Positions 33,962 through 45,900 of a DNA stretch of 64,000 bases are shown one piece after another. The position numbers and the translations under genes are program-made. Under the pieces are notes generated by a model. The model did not search any database. It had not been told where the DNA came from and worked only from the letters and a program-made list of their open reading frames with translations. Each line of letters opens with the position of its first letter. Position 1 is the stretch's first letter. This DNA is from Halicephalobus mephisto. Taxonomy: Eukaryota; Nematoda; Chromadorea; Rhabditida; Panagrolaimidae. The DNA lies in assembly GCA_009193035.1 (NCBI GenBank), contig SWDT01000038.1, forward strand, positions 248,001-312,000. The letters are read 5' to 3'.

Positions 33962-36900
33962 ATGTGGGGAGCAGCTACCGTAGTGCTACCCAATGGCATA
34001 GAAAAGGTGAGAAAATTTTTAATAATTTTTAATTTAAAAAATAATTTAACTTTAATTTGGAGACATAATGGTTTCATTTAAGCTTGATACAGTAATCTAA
34101 TCTATACTTTATATTAAACTAAAAATTGAACTTGCAATTATTCATTAAAAGTTAAAAATTATGTCAGAAAAAATGAAATCATTCGCGGTGGGACCAAAGT
34201 TGGAAAATTTTCGTGTTGGGATCAGAATTAAAATTTTCGTGTTGGGATCAAAATTTAAATATTTTCGTCTTGAGATCAATATTAAAAAATATTTTCGTCT
34301 TGAGATCAATATTGAAAAATATTTTCGTGTTGAGACTAAATTTGGAAAATTTTCGTCTCAAAACTACAATTGAATGACCAATTTTACATTTTTAATTTGT
34401 TCTAACATTTCATGCCATTTGTAAGCTTTCAATCGACCAAGGACATGCCTTTCATAATCTGCTTGAATAGTGATTAATAATTGTACCATCAACCCCAGAC
34501 TGGCACATCAGTGGTAGTCACGCGAGAAAAGCAATCAGGGCGGAAAAATGCCTTAGTTAACAAACAACAACTTGTTTAAACTCACACGACCCTCAGTTAG
34601 GGTGATTTTCCAATGAATTTCGTTGTCAAGGCAACATTTTACTTCTGAACAAAAATAAATTGCATTGAATGATCTACTAATTACAGGAAATCAAGCAGTC
34701 AGAGCCGGAAACGATTTGCTTAAAAAGTCGGTCATGTACGCCGCAGTTTGATGAAGAAGATCTCGGACAGATGCGCGGATTGGTGAGTGGATTTTCTAAA
34801 AACTGTCAATCGACTTGGTTCAAGCAGCTGAAACCCCAGTCATGCTATTATGAAAATCGATAATGGCCTTAGAAAATTGTCTGGATGAGAATTTTCCGGT
34901 CGAGACCCAAAACTAAAATTTCGTATTTATGCGATTACGCAACGATCTAATCATAAGATTATGGAAATTACTTTGTAAAATTGTCTCGACGTGAATTTCT
35001 TAGAAACTACAGTAACTTACGTAACAAATTCGGTTTTCGAAATCTCGTAATCTCACGATTTCGCAATTATTTCCCCGGAACTATGTTCTGCTGGGATGGA
35101 TTTAGGACTTTCTGAATCAGGACACATGAAGTACAAAACTCTACCCATTCATTAGAATTAAAGGTCATAATCGAGGTACTAATAAGCATTCAGAAAATGA
35201 TAACACTAAAACATGAAAAACGAACTACTGTACTTGGGGAAATTAAAATCTCGATTTTCGGGATTTGTGGTCAGTGACTATAAAGACTTTGTGGCCTTGG
35301 GGGATTAGCTAACACAGTGGACAATTTAAAGATGGTTATTTTTTCAGATTCATAGTCTGTCAGAAGAGAACAGAAAACTGAAGCAGGAATTGTCTTTCGT
35401 TCAAGACGAAAACGAAAATCTGAGGACAAATTTGGCAGGACAGAAAACAGAAAACTCCGAACTTGTCGCCGAAATCGAACGTTACGCTGAAGTCATAGAT
35501 CAACTAAAATCGGAAGTCGCTGCTCTTCGAGAGACTTTGAAGAACCGACAAGCTATCTCGAAGTCACGAACTCCAATCGAGAAAAAAACCCCTCCCAAGA
35601 AACCAGGGACAAATGAGGAACTCTTCATGACGAAATCCATGGGCACTCCTGAGGATGTATGTGCTGCATTGAGTTCATTTGTACGAAATCACTCCAATAT
35701 TTCGAATATTTCCTTCTCCGATATTCCATGGTTTGAGGATAAGCCTTCTGCCACCGCGACCATCGAGGTGAAAGACCCCGTGGTCCCCAAAACCGCTCCC
35801 AGTGCGGACACCTGGGGATTCAACGAATCCAAATACATGGATTCCAAGCCATCACCAGCTCCAGAGTCTCCAATCAATCCTGAAAACCTTATTTCCATGT
35901 TATTCGTAAGTTTCAATAACGTTACATCATGTAAAATAGGAAAAAACACGTAGGGACTTCGTTTTGGGATCGCGTGAAAGACGAAAATATATTAGCTTTT
36001 TGATACATCAATAATAATCCATGGAAAAAATTATAATAACACAACTAATACCCACTTCCTTTTCGGCAATAGTAAGGCAGTTAATTGAGGTGTAGGGATT
36101 TCATTTTGGGATTGTGCGAAAGGTAAAAATATATTAGAACTTTTTAATATATGAACAACAACTTGTAGAGAAAATAAGAAAAAAAGCAACAATAATAAGC
36201 GCACCTGATAATCAGCATTTAATTAATTGAAATGTGGGATTTTCGCTTCGGGACCGTGTGAAGGAGGGAGAGATAGAGAGAGTAAACATATCAACAACAA
36301 CATGTAAAAATAAAAAGTAAAAAATAATAATAAAATTAAAATAATAACAATAATGAAGAAACCGACGAAAACGAAACTCTCTACCAGCTACAGTATGCCA
36401 GCAGGGAATTTCGCTTCGGGACCGTGTTTTTCAAATTTGATTGTTTCAAAAAATAAATTTTCTTAAAAAAAAATTAATTAATAATTTTTTATTTTTTTCA
36501 AAAAAAATTAATTAGTAATTTTTTATTTTTTTCAACAAAAATTAATAATTTTTTATTTTTGCAGAATAATCAGTCAAAAGACACTCCGGTGAAGAAATCT
36601 AGTCATCACAAACCAAACGGAAAATCTCACTCTGGACCGAGTCAGACGTCGATTGTGAAACGCAACAGTCCTCCTCCGATATCAGAAGAGGAATGTGAAA
36701 TTGTTCGTCAACTTCAGGAAAGAGTCCAGAAGAACATCTACAGACTCGGAAATAGGGCTTTGAAGACGGCCGAAGTCGCGAAACAGGCCAAAAGACTCAT
36801 GACGGCTTACAACATCGGTCAGAGACTTTTCGCAAAACATGTGATGAATAGAGTCGTTAAATCTCAAGGTTCATTGAGTGAATTATTGTCGAAACCTAGG

Positions 36901-39900
36901 GAATGGCATAAACACACCGACAAAGGACGTGAAGCCTTCAGAAGACTCTTCGGATGGATCTGTGACGACAAAGCCATCGAATTACTTTGCAGTTTGTCCC
37001 CCAGAAGAGTCTCCATGCCATGTGACAAAGTCGAACATCCTGATCCTGAGAGTTTGATCGAGACCTTCGGAGAACCCCTGTCCCCATTGCCCCCCTTCGA
37101 TTCCATCCCTGATTTGAAGCCTGAAGATTATCAAAAAAATTTCGTAAGTTTTTAATTTCTACAATTATTCGATTTTTAAAATTATTCGATTTTTAATTTT
37201 TAAAATTATTCGATTTTTGATTTTTAAAATTATTCGATTTTTAATTTTTAAAATTATTCGATTTATAAAGTTCTTTAATTTTTGAATTTTTAGATTTTTT
37301 ATTTTTTTTTTCAATTTTTAAATCTTCAAATTTTCAATTTTTTAACGTTTAAATTTTTAAACATTTGTTTATTAATTTTTTTAACGTTTAAATTTTATTT
37401 TTTTTTTATTTTTTTATTTTTTAGAAACCTCCAAAAACGTTTAAAATGATGTCTCCCAGTACCCCTGTCTCTATGACCCCCGTTCCGTCCCAGGCCCCTC
37501 CGACGATGGCTCTGGACATCATCACCACCCCGACTTTGTTGAATCAACAAACGAAGGAACCGATGTTGACTCCTCCGACGACTTCGAAAAGTAGTTCTCG
37601 TTGGCGTCATGACGATATCCCTAAGGAGAAGATAATTGATATTTTCGAAGCGGAAAAAGCGAAACTTCGAGAACAGGAGTCCAGCATCGAGAGGGCCATG
37701 AACGGGTCCCAGTCCCCGACCCCTTTTCTGAGGACGAATGGCACGAACAAAAGTCCACAGTACTCCAGGGAGTCTTCACCCTCAAACTTCATGTCCCAGT
37801 GCAGATCCGAACCCTTGCCCATCCAGCAGGACCAAATCGACAAGTACAACTACTTGAACACGGAGAACTTGGTCAAACAGGTAATGGAATACGGTAGATT
37901 CAATTTATGGGTAATTGTAGGTGAAAGAGTTTCTGACTCGGAATTCCATTAGTCAACGACAATTCGGGGAGAAAGTGCTCGGGTTGTCCCAGGGATCGGT
38001 CTCGGACCTGCTGGCGAGGCCGAAGGCGTGGTCCATGCTGACCCACAAGGGCCGGGAGCCGTTCATCAGGATGAAGATGTTCCTCGACGAATGCTCCAGT
38101 TTCCAGCCTAAGGACTCTTCTGAAGAAAAACCAGAAACAGAATACAGTAATACTCCAGAAGTTCAGATTCTTAGTGTTTCCGGAATGCCGAACAAAGAAA
38201 TAAAAATCGAACCAGAAAGCGAAGTCAGCACCATCGATTACGATCTCAAACTCAATCCCAGTCAACTTCGACTCCTCGGGAAAACCGGAATTGACACAAA
38301 TTCGCTGAATTCAGACAGTCTTTCCGCTCTGGAAAACGTGACCGTAGGGCAACTCCTCAAAAAAGCCCTGCCGTTCCACGAAGCCACCAGCAGCCAGAGT
38401 CCCGCTCCGGCAAAAAGGAAATCCGTCACTCCAGATGAGGAATTCGTCACTCCTGCAAAACGGATTCCGGTAAGATTACTGTAAAAATAATACCCAAAAA
38501 AGTCCATCTCCAAAGGGCTACTGTAATCTTAGTCGTGATTTTTTAAATATTTTTAAATAATTTTATTTTTTTTAATTTTTAAATAATTTAATTCTTTTAT
38601 TTTTTTTAAATAATTTATTTTTAGATAATTTTTTTTTATTTTTTAAATAATTTTTTTTAAATTTTTTATATAATTTTATTTTTAAATAATTTTATTTTTT
38701 ATATAATTTTATTTTTTTTTATTTCAGAGATTTCAAAGAACGGTAATCACGGATAAGCAGAAAGAAGCCCTGTATTTCATATATCAGTATGAACCTCGAC
38801 CTTCGACCACTGTGATAGAGCAACTGGCCCAAAGACTCGGATTGTCCTCGAGAACTGTCACTAACTGGTTCCACAACCACAGAACACGACAAAAAGCCAA
38901 GGAAACAAAACTGGCCAAGGACGGCATCGACTTGGCCGCGGCGATGGCTCAGCAAAGTAACAAAGATCCCAGTACACAGGAATATCTACAGGTAAAAATA
39001 TTATTTTTTTTAACAAAAATTATAATTTAACAAAAAAATTCTCAAATTTTCGCAAAAAAGATGTTTAAAAATCCAAAAATCGGCAAATCAAGCAACTCAA
39101 GTTTTTTATTTTTACTTAAATTTATTAATTTTTGGAAAATTTAAAATAATTTTGTAAATTTTTGTAAATTTAACTTTTTTGAATTCCCGCGCGAAGAGAG
39201 AGAAATTTGTAAAAAATGATAAATTTGGCAACTCGTCCTGTTCTCACTCGCAGTTTTTTTACTTTTTATTTTTACCTAAATTTATTAATTTTTGGAAAAT
39301 TTAAAATAATTTTGTAAATTTTTGAATTCCCGCGCGAAGAGAGAGAAATTTGTAAAAAATGATAAATTTGGCAACTCGTCCTGTTCTCACTCGCGTTTTT
39401 TTACTTTTTATTTTTATTTAAAATTTATTACTTTTTGGAAAATTTAAAACAATTTTGTAAATTTTTAGAAATTTAAAATTTTTGAATTCCCGCACGAAGA
39501 GAGAGAAATTTGTAAAAAATGATAAATTTGGCAACTCGTCCTGTTCTCACTCGCGTTTTTTTACTTTTTGTTTTTACCTAAATTTTTGAATTTTTTATTT
39601 TTGCGTTAAAATGACTTTACAAAAAAGTTTATTTTTATTTCTGTAATAATGTAAGTGATTTTTTAGGGATTCTTGGAAATAATCAAAGCTTCGAAGGAGA
39701 AACCACCGGGAAGCAGTCATCCGCCCGTCGGATCCGTCAGCAGCAACTCGTTTGACTCCACAGGAACTCCAGAATCCCCGGCGAAAGACCGAAAATCGAA
39801 AGACGAAGAAGACGACAACAATCTGGACGAAGATCAAACTTCCAGTGCTCTGGAAAAAGCTCTAAACAGAATCCACGCACGTGCTGCTTTGAAAATTTAA
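33962..39900 (+). CDS. ceh-44: CUX-type CUT homeobox transcription factor
   Basis: Eight exons (33962-34006, 34687-34782, 35348-35905, 36565-37143, 37425-37880, 37921-38469, 38728-38991, 39667-39900) give 926 residues. Residues about 48-115 form a coiled coil ([20 protein letters not shown] onward). A first CUT domain covers about 298-375 ([42 protein letters not shown]). A second covers about 570-640 ([40 protein letters not shown]). The homeodomain follows at about 762-822 with [10 protein letters not shown] in helix 3. CUX proteins bind DNA through CUT domains and homeodomain together. I see two CUT domains; vertebrate CUX1 has three. In animals this locus often also encodes the Golgi protein CASP through shared N-terminal exons; no CASP-specific 3' exons were found here. 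The 15-residue first exon is the least certain. The last intron carries three foldback repeats. Confidence 0.93.
34180..34375. repeat. About 40-bp tandem repeat, CGTGTTGGGATC type
   Basis: Five copies of AAAATTTTCGTGTTGGGATC or TTTTCGTCTTGAGATCAATA lie in ceh-44 intron 1. The unit belongs to the CGTGTTGGGA family. The open frame across it does not fit the flanking exons. Confidence 0.8.
34622..34635 (+). promoter_or_regulatory. X-box-like RFX site in ceh-44 intron 1
   Basis: GTTGTCAAGGCAAC fits the nematode DAF-19/RFX consensus RYYNYYWWRRNRAC at all 14 positions. It lies 51 bp upstream of exon 2, not near the annotated start. It could serve an internal promoter or be chance. Confidence 0.4.
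35940..36430. repeat. Inverted copies of the CCCGGAACGAAAATC family
   Basis: Four copies (GGACTTCGTTTTGGGATCGC, GATTTCGCTTCGGGACCGTG and similar) lie in ceh-44 intron 3, in the orientation opposite to the arrays at 6905 and 25946. Spacing is about 130-160 bp. Confidence 0.75.
39181..39570. repeat. Three tandem CCCGCGCGAAGAG foldback elements
   Basis: Copies start at 39181, 39324 and 39484 with GAATTCCCGCGCGAAGAGAG. Each ends ACTCGTCCTGTTCTCACTCG, which can pair imperfectly with the start. They fill much of the last ceh-44 intron. Near-identical copies lie at 52444 and 52603. Confidence 0.88.
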
Positions 39901-40129
39901 AATTTAAAATTTAAAAATTTTAATTTATTTATTTGTGCTTATTTCCAAACTCTTTCCACATTCTGCAAACTTTTAAAATCTCAAAGTACTTTCACTTTGC
40001 CTTACCACATCCCCTGTCTCGTTTCCTCCGGCCAATCTCCAATTCCGATTTCTAGTCCACGAAAAACCGAAGGATCTCATCAGTGCAACAGTCTGGGGTT
40101 CAGGTGTCGCCCCATTTGATGTATTTCAG

Positions 40130-40300
40130 TGTTTTATGTTATAAAAGTTCGAAGTCAAACTTTAAGGTCGAAATTTGGATTTTTCGTTCCAGGACAAACT
40201 TCCTCAAAAATCTTAGATTAATCCACTCGATATCCGGATTTTTGCAACCGCAATCTGACTTTTCGTCTCGGCACGAAAAGTTCAAATCCCAACCCGTGCC
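40130..40300. repeat. CGTGTTGGGA-family relative
   Basis: Modules GTCGAAATTTGGATTTTTCG and TCTCGGCACGAAAAGTTCAA lie in the 3' flank of ceh-44. The surrounding 39901-40130 is unique sequence that probably includes the ceh-44 3' UTR. Confidence 0.5.
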
Positions 40301-40384
40301 GAGGTCTGTAAAGAAGTCGACATCGAAGTCAAAGTAAAATTGAATTTTTATTTAGCAGTTACACAAATCGAAGTGCTTGAACGT

Positions 40385-40745
40385 TGCACGCAAGCTGTGG
40401 ATTTTACTTCGATTTCAAAGTAGTTGTAAATGCTAATAGAGAAACTTGATCGATCTGTCAGAATATTGCACGCAACCTGCGGATTTTATTTTGATGTTAA
40501 CTTATTTGCCAGAATGTTGCGCGCAACCTGCGGATTTCATTTCGATATTGACCTATATGCCAGAATATTGCGCGCAACCTGCGGATTTTACTTTGATGTT
40601 AACTTATTTGCCAGAATGTTGCGCGCAGCCTGCAAGTTTCATTTCGATATTGACCTATGTGCCGGAATGTTGCACGCAACCTGCGGATTTCATTTTGATT
40701 TCAACCTGTCTAAACCTCGCGAGCAAGCTGCAGATTTAATTTTTG
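40385..40745. repeat. CTGCAG-TTGC-GCAA array 6, 54-bp period
   Basis: Six copies in the opposite orientation to arrays 1 and 4 (TTGCGCGCAACCTGCGGATT, TCATTTCGATATTGACCTAT). The 54-bp unit leaves two plus-strand frames open with 18-residue periods. Two open frames at once point to satellite rather than coding sequence. Confidence 0.87.
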
Positions 40746-42973
40746 CTTTGATGTTGACTTTTATAGACTTCAGGATCGTAATTTTGACTATCAACTTTAA
40801 TTTTAAAAACACAAATTTCGCTGTTATTTTAAATATTTCGTGATTTTTGAATAAAAATCAATAATTTTGGTGATTCTTCCTGGTTCTAAAATTAAGTTTG
40901 GTCTTCATCACAAAAAAACAAATGTATTCGAAAATTTTCATGGAAAATGTTTGAAGTCATTGTTTTGCAGAAATTTCAATAATTCATTCAACCTTCTTTA
41001 AAAACCCTTGAGGTCATCTGGCGTTAGAAATTTTTGTCGTTATTAAAATTATTTTCTTTATTTTTTAAAAAATAACTTTAAAATTTCGCAATTTTAAAAT
41101 TTATTAAAATTAATTTTTTTATTTTTTAAAAATTATTGAAATTAATTTTTTCTTTATTTTTAAAATAATTTTAAAATTTATTTTTTCTTTATTTTTTAAA
41201 TTATTTTTTTAATTTTATTTTTTTTTTAAATTTTTTCTTTATTTTTTTTAAAATTATTGAAATTAATTTTTTTTATAAATAATTTTAGAATTTCGTAATT
41301 TAAAAAAAGATAATTTTTAAATCTTTGTGATTATTGAAGCTATTTTTTAAATTTTTTGATTTTTAAATTTCGTAATTTTTGACTCAACTACGTCACAGTC
41401 GACCTTGAGGCACTTTTGTGTTTGTTCGTTTATAAAACAGGCCAAACTAAGGTATTCCGAAAACAAAAAACTCGTCTGTAACAAAGCGTGGTTGAAAACG
41501 AGGTTATTGTCAGGAGGGATTTGTCAAAGCCAAGACGGCAGGAGGGCCGGATTCCCGCAGGCCATGTTTAAAGTCCCGTCTTTGGAGTTTCAAAAAAGAC
41601 CAAAATCACTAGTTTTTTTTTAACTTTTTGTTATTTATCCGATTTCTGGAGGTGGAGCTCCATGTCGAAAATTCGAGCACCACAAGAACCAAATTCTCGT
41701 CGCAGTTATCCCAGGAAGCACCGCCTTAGGTTTTCTCAATTTTCATCATTTTCAAGGACTCACAGTTACACAAAAATAATTTTCTAAATAATTTTTTAAA
41801 TTCTCAACGAATAAAAAATTTTACATTTTTCTAATTTAAAAATTTATATATTTTTTTTTCAAAAAATTTTAAATTTAAAAAATTAATATTTTTTTATTTC
41901 AAAAATTAATATTTTTTTATTTAAAAAACTTTAAATTTTTCTAATTTAAAAAATTTATATTTTTTTTTATTCAAAAAATTTTAAATTTAAAAAATTTATA
42001 TTTTTTTATTTCAAAAAACTTTTTTTTTATTTAAAACTTTTATTTTTTTATTCGAAAATTATTTATTGAAGAAATTGTACTTTTTATATTTAAAATTTTT
42101 TTTATTTTTTTTTGTTTAAAATTTTTTATTTAAGAAATTTCACTTTTTTGTTTTAAAAATTTTTATTTTTTTATTTGAAAATTATACTTTTTTAAATTAT
42201 AAAAATTAACATCATCTTTAATTTTTTATTTTTGATCGTTTTAATTATAATTTTTGTTTATTTTGAAAAATAATCCTTATATGAAAAATTTCGAACAAAC
42301 TTTTTTTTGACTTTTGTTCTTTAAAATTGAATCTAGAATGTGAGATGTTTTAAATTTTGAACGAAATTTTGTAAGAATTTTCTTCGTAAAAAAGATTTTT
42401 TAAATTCAATTAAACGGAGCCAAACTGAGCTGAATCCTTCTCTGGATTGGATTCTCGGGCAGTTTATCTTATTTAAGGTATCCCATTTTAAAAAAATTTG
42501 TATTTCTTAAATTTTGTAAAAAATTAAAAAATTTACTAGAAAATTAATTTTAAAAAAATTTGTATTTCTTAAATTTCATAAAAATTTTAAAAATCATTAA
42601 AAAATTGATTTTTAAAAAATTAATATTTTTTAAATTTCAAAAAAATCTAAAAATTTATTAAAAAATTAATTTTTAAAAAATATGTATTTTTTTAAATTCC
42701 ATAAAAAAATATAAAAATTAGTGTAAAAATTGATTTTTAAAAAATTTTAAAACTTCTGAAGAAAATTAAAAAATTTCGTGAGAAAAAATTTGAAAATTTC
42801 GTGGAAAAGTTAATTTTTAAAAAATTGAAATTTCGTGAAAAAAATTTGTTTAAAAAATTTAATTTTAGAATCTTCGGTGATTTTTGCGGTTTTAAAATAT
42901 AATGATTCTTTAACCCTAGTACCCTCTAGGGTCAATTTATTTTTCGAAATACTCATGATTAGATATTTCGAAA
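40746..42973. other. Spacer between ceh-44 and the GABA-type receptor
   Basis: Mostly A/T runs (41030-41370, 41780-42270, 42480-42870). A unique block at 41380-41740 includes GTTTATAAAACAGGCC (TATA-like) and GGAGGGCCGGATTCCCGCAG. It might be the promoter of the gene starting at 42974, or hold an unrecognised exon. Another mixed block lies at 42410-42480. Confidence 0.4.
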
Positions 42974-45900
42974 ATGTCAAAGATAACTCTAGTCGATCCG
43001 ATCCTGATCCAGATTGTCATTATTTTTGTCTTTCAAACCAGGTGCTCGGCCCAGACCGAAATGGTAAATTTGGTAAGGAAAATTATTTTTAAAAAAATTA
43101 AAAAAAGAACAAAAATAAAGAAAATTATTTTAAAAAAAAAATTTTAAAAATTATTTTTAAAAAATTAAAAAAAAATAAAAATAAAACAAAAATTTTAAAA
43201 AATTAAAAATTAAAAATTTATTCCAAAAATTGGGAAAAAAATTGAAGAAATTTTTTTTTAATTTTTAAAATTATTTTAACTTTTAGGAGATTATTTTGAA
43301 AAATTTATAAAAAAAATTAAGAAATTTTTTAATCTGTAAAAACTAATTTTTTAGGGTGTTTATGCCAAGTCTGACAAGGAAATAGAATACAAAACTCCAG
43401 AAGTCCCGGATATCACAGAACCTACAAGGTTTTTTATTTTAATTTTAATTTTAATTTTAATTTTTTATTTAATTTCAAATTTTTTATTTTAAATTTTTAA
43501 AATTTATTTTTTTAATTTTTACTTTTTGCTTATTTATTTATTTTTATTTTTTTTAAATTTATTTATTTTTATTTTTTGTTTTATTTATTTTTTATTTTTT
43601 GATTTTTGATTTTTTTGATTTTTTGCTTAATTATTTTTAATTTTTAATTTATTTTTAGTTACAACACAAAACTCGAACTTAACGTCAGCAAAATTCTGGA
43701 TTCACTAATTGCTTCACACGATCGCCGAATTCGGCCTGGCTATGGCGGTGGGTTGAGGACGCTAATCTTTAAATTCCAAAAATTCCAAAAAAACTAAAAT
43801 TACTTTTCAAAAATGATGAAAAAGTAAATTTAAGAAGCGGTTTTGGATGTTGTCATCTGGAGCCCGCGATCGAATATTTTAATTTTTGACGAAAATTACC
43901 TCTGAATAACTAAGGAGTAGTCCTACAAACGAACCCCAACGACCCCAACTTAGGTCTCCACAACTCTCGAAATTTTGATTTTTGAAAATTTTTTTTTCAA
44001 AAATTCTGTTTTAAACTTTTTGAAAAAAAAAAGTCGAACAAGCTTCACCGTAATCAGATTTCGGTTTTGTTGCAAAAATTTTATAAAATTGCTCAAATAA
44101 TCGGGTTCTTTATACTTTTCCGATTTTCGCGTCACTGCAAACAAAAAACACTAAATTTTTCTGTTTTATTCATCCGTAATTTTCGGTTTGCCCTCCGGCA
44201 AAACCGATGAAAAGAAAGTTTCTGGAAAGTATATGAAAAGAATAATTTCGAAAAATAAAACTCAAAAAAAGTAATTTCAATTTTTAAAAAACAAAAATTT
44301 TATTTTTTTTAAAAACAAACATCGGAACAAAACGCCAAAATTAATTTTAAACAGAAAAGTTTTAAAATTTTTTTCAAAATGTTCCATAATTAGGTTTTTT
44401 TGCATAAATCGAAAAATTAACGTTATTTAACTTTTTTAAAACAAAAATTATGAAAATATTTAAAATTTTTAAAATATTTACTGAGTTACAAAACTTGGAA
44501 ATTTTGATTTTTGAAACACCAAAGATTTGTGTTATAAAATTAAACTTTCTTAAAAACTGTCTTTGGTCGTAAAATTTTATTTAAAGTTAAATCGGATCCG
44601 TGACCAAAAAATTTAAATTGAATTTAATTCCAAAAAGGGCAGCTTTGAAAAATAGATAAGGGCAATTTGATTATGAATTTCTTTAACGATTTCCCAACAA
44701 ATGAATTTTGCTTCCTCCTAGGGTGTTTCTTTATAAAATATGGATTTAAAAATATGGAAAATATTTTTGCTGAAAATAATAAAGTAGAATTGATGGAGTG
44801 TTTAGAAGAGCATAGAGAATTAAACAGTTTATAAAGGGGAAGTGAGTTTCTTTTGTGGCGCAGTGGTCAGTACTGATGACCGCCATTCGTGCGCGTCCTG
44901 GTTCGATCTCGCCGCTTTTGCAAAGTTGAAAAATGTGTCCCATTGATATATTAACAGTACACCTTACTCCGGTGTATAGTAAACGTCAGACAAGAAAAAC
45001 AATTTGCAACTTTTCAGGAGCCCCGACGGAGGTCAACGTGACGGCGCATGTCATCACGATCAGTGCGGTATCTGAAGTTTCCATGGATTACACTGTGGAT
45101 TTGTATCTGAGGCAGTTCTGGCGGGACACAAGACTGATGTTCGACAACTTCAACAAGGACGGGGACACGACGTCGTTGACCATCGGGATCGACATGGTCA
45201 AAAGTATATGGACGCCGGATACGGTAACTACTAATTTGTTCTAAAAATGAATAAAAATAATTTAGTTTTTTCCCAACGAAAAAAAATCGTTTTTTCACGA
45301 AGCTACGTCCCACAACTCTTTTTTGAGAATTGACAATCAGGGAAACGTCATCAGAAGCATCCGATTGACGGTCATCGCCAACTGTCCCATGAATCTCCAC
45401 ACTTTTCCTCTGGATGTCCAAGTCTGTGCTCTCGAAATCGAAGTAAGTCGAATCTAGAAATAACACAATTTTCCTTGAGACAAATCCCTCAGGACTTGGA
45501 AATCGGTTTCGTTCAAAGACTGAATAATTTTGGAAAATTTGCTGCTCTTTTTCAAGATTTCTGAAATTATAAGAAAAAACTAGTTTTCGACAGGGTTACT
45601 GTAGTGGTGGTTCTGGTTTTCGGGAGCTTCCTGGGTACTGTAACGTGTAACTGTCGACATCGGGGGCTTGACAGAGGGTCGGGGGCTCTGCTTGTCCTAA
45701 GTCAGAAAATTCCAGATTTATGCAAAAAAGTACATTTTTAAAATTGATTACGAAATCAAAATTGCAGATTACTGTAGTTTCTGAAAATCCACATTGAGAG
45801 AATTTTGCAAAAAATGTTGTTTCTAATTTTTTTAATTTTATTTTTATAATTGCATTTTTTAAAAATCACATAAGTTGTAATCTTTTAATTTTCGGGTCCC

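Noticed and set aside
40430..40843. 137-codon ORF with an 18-residue Cys-containing repeat
   Set aside because: It is array 6 of the CTGCAG-TTGC family with a 54-bp period; a second frame is open at the same place and no gene signals flank it.
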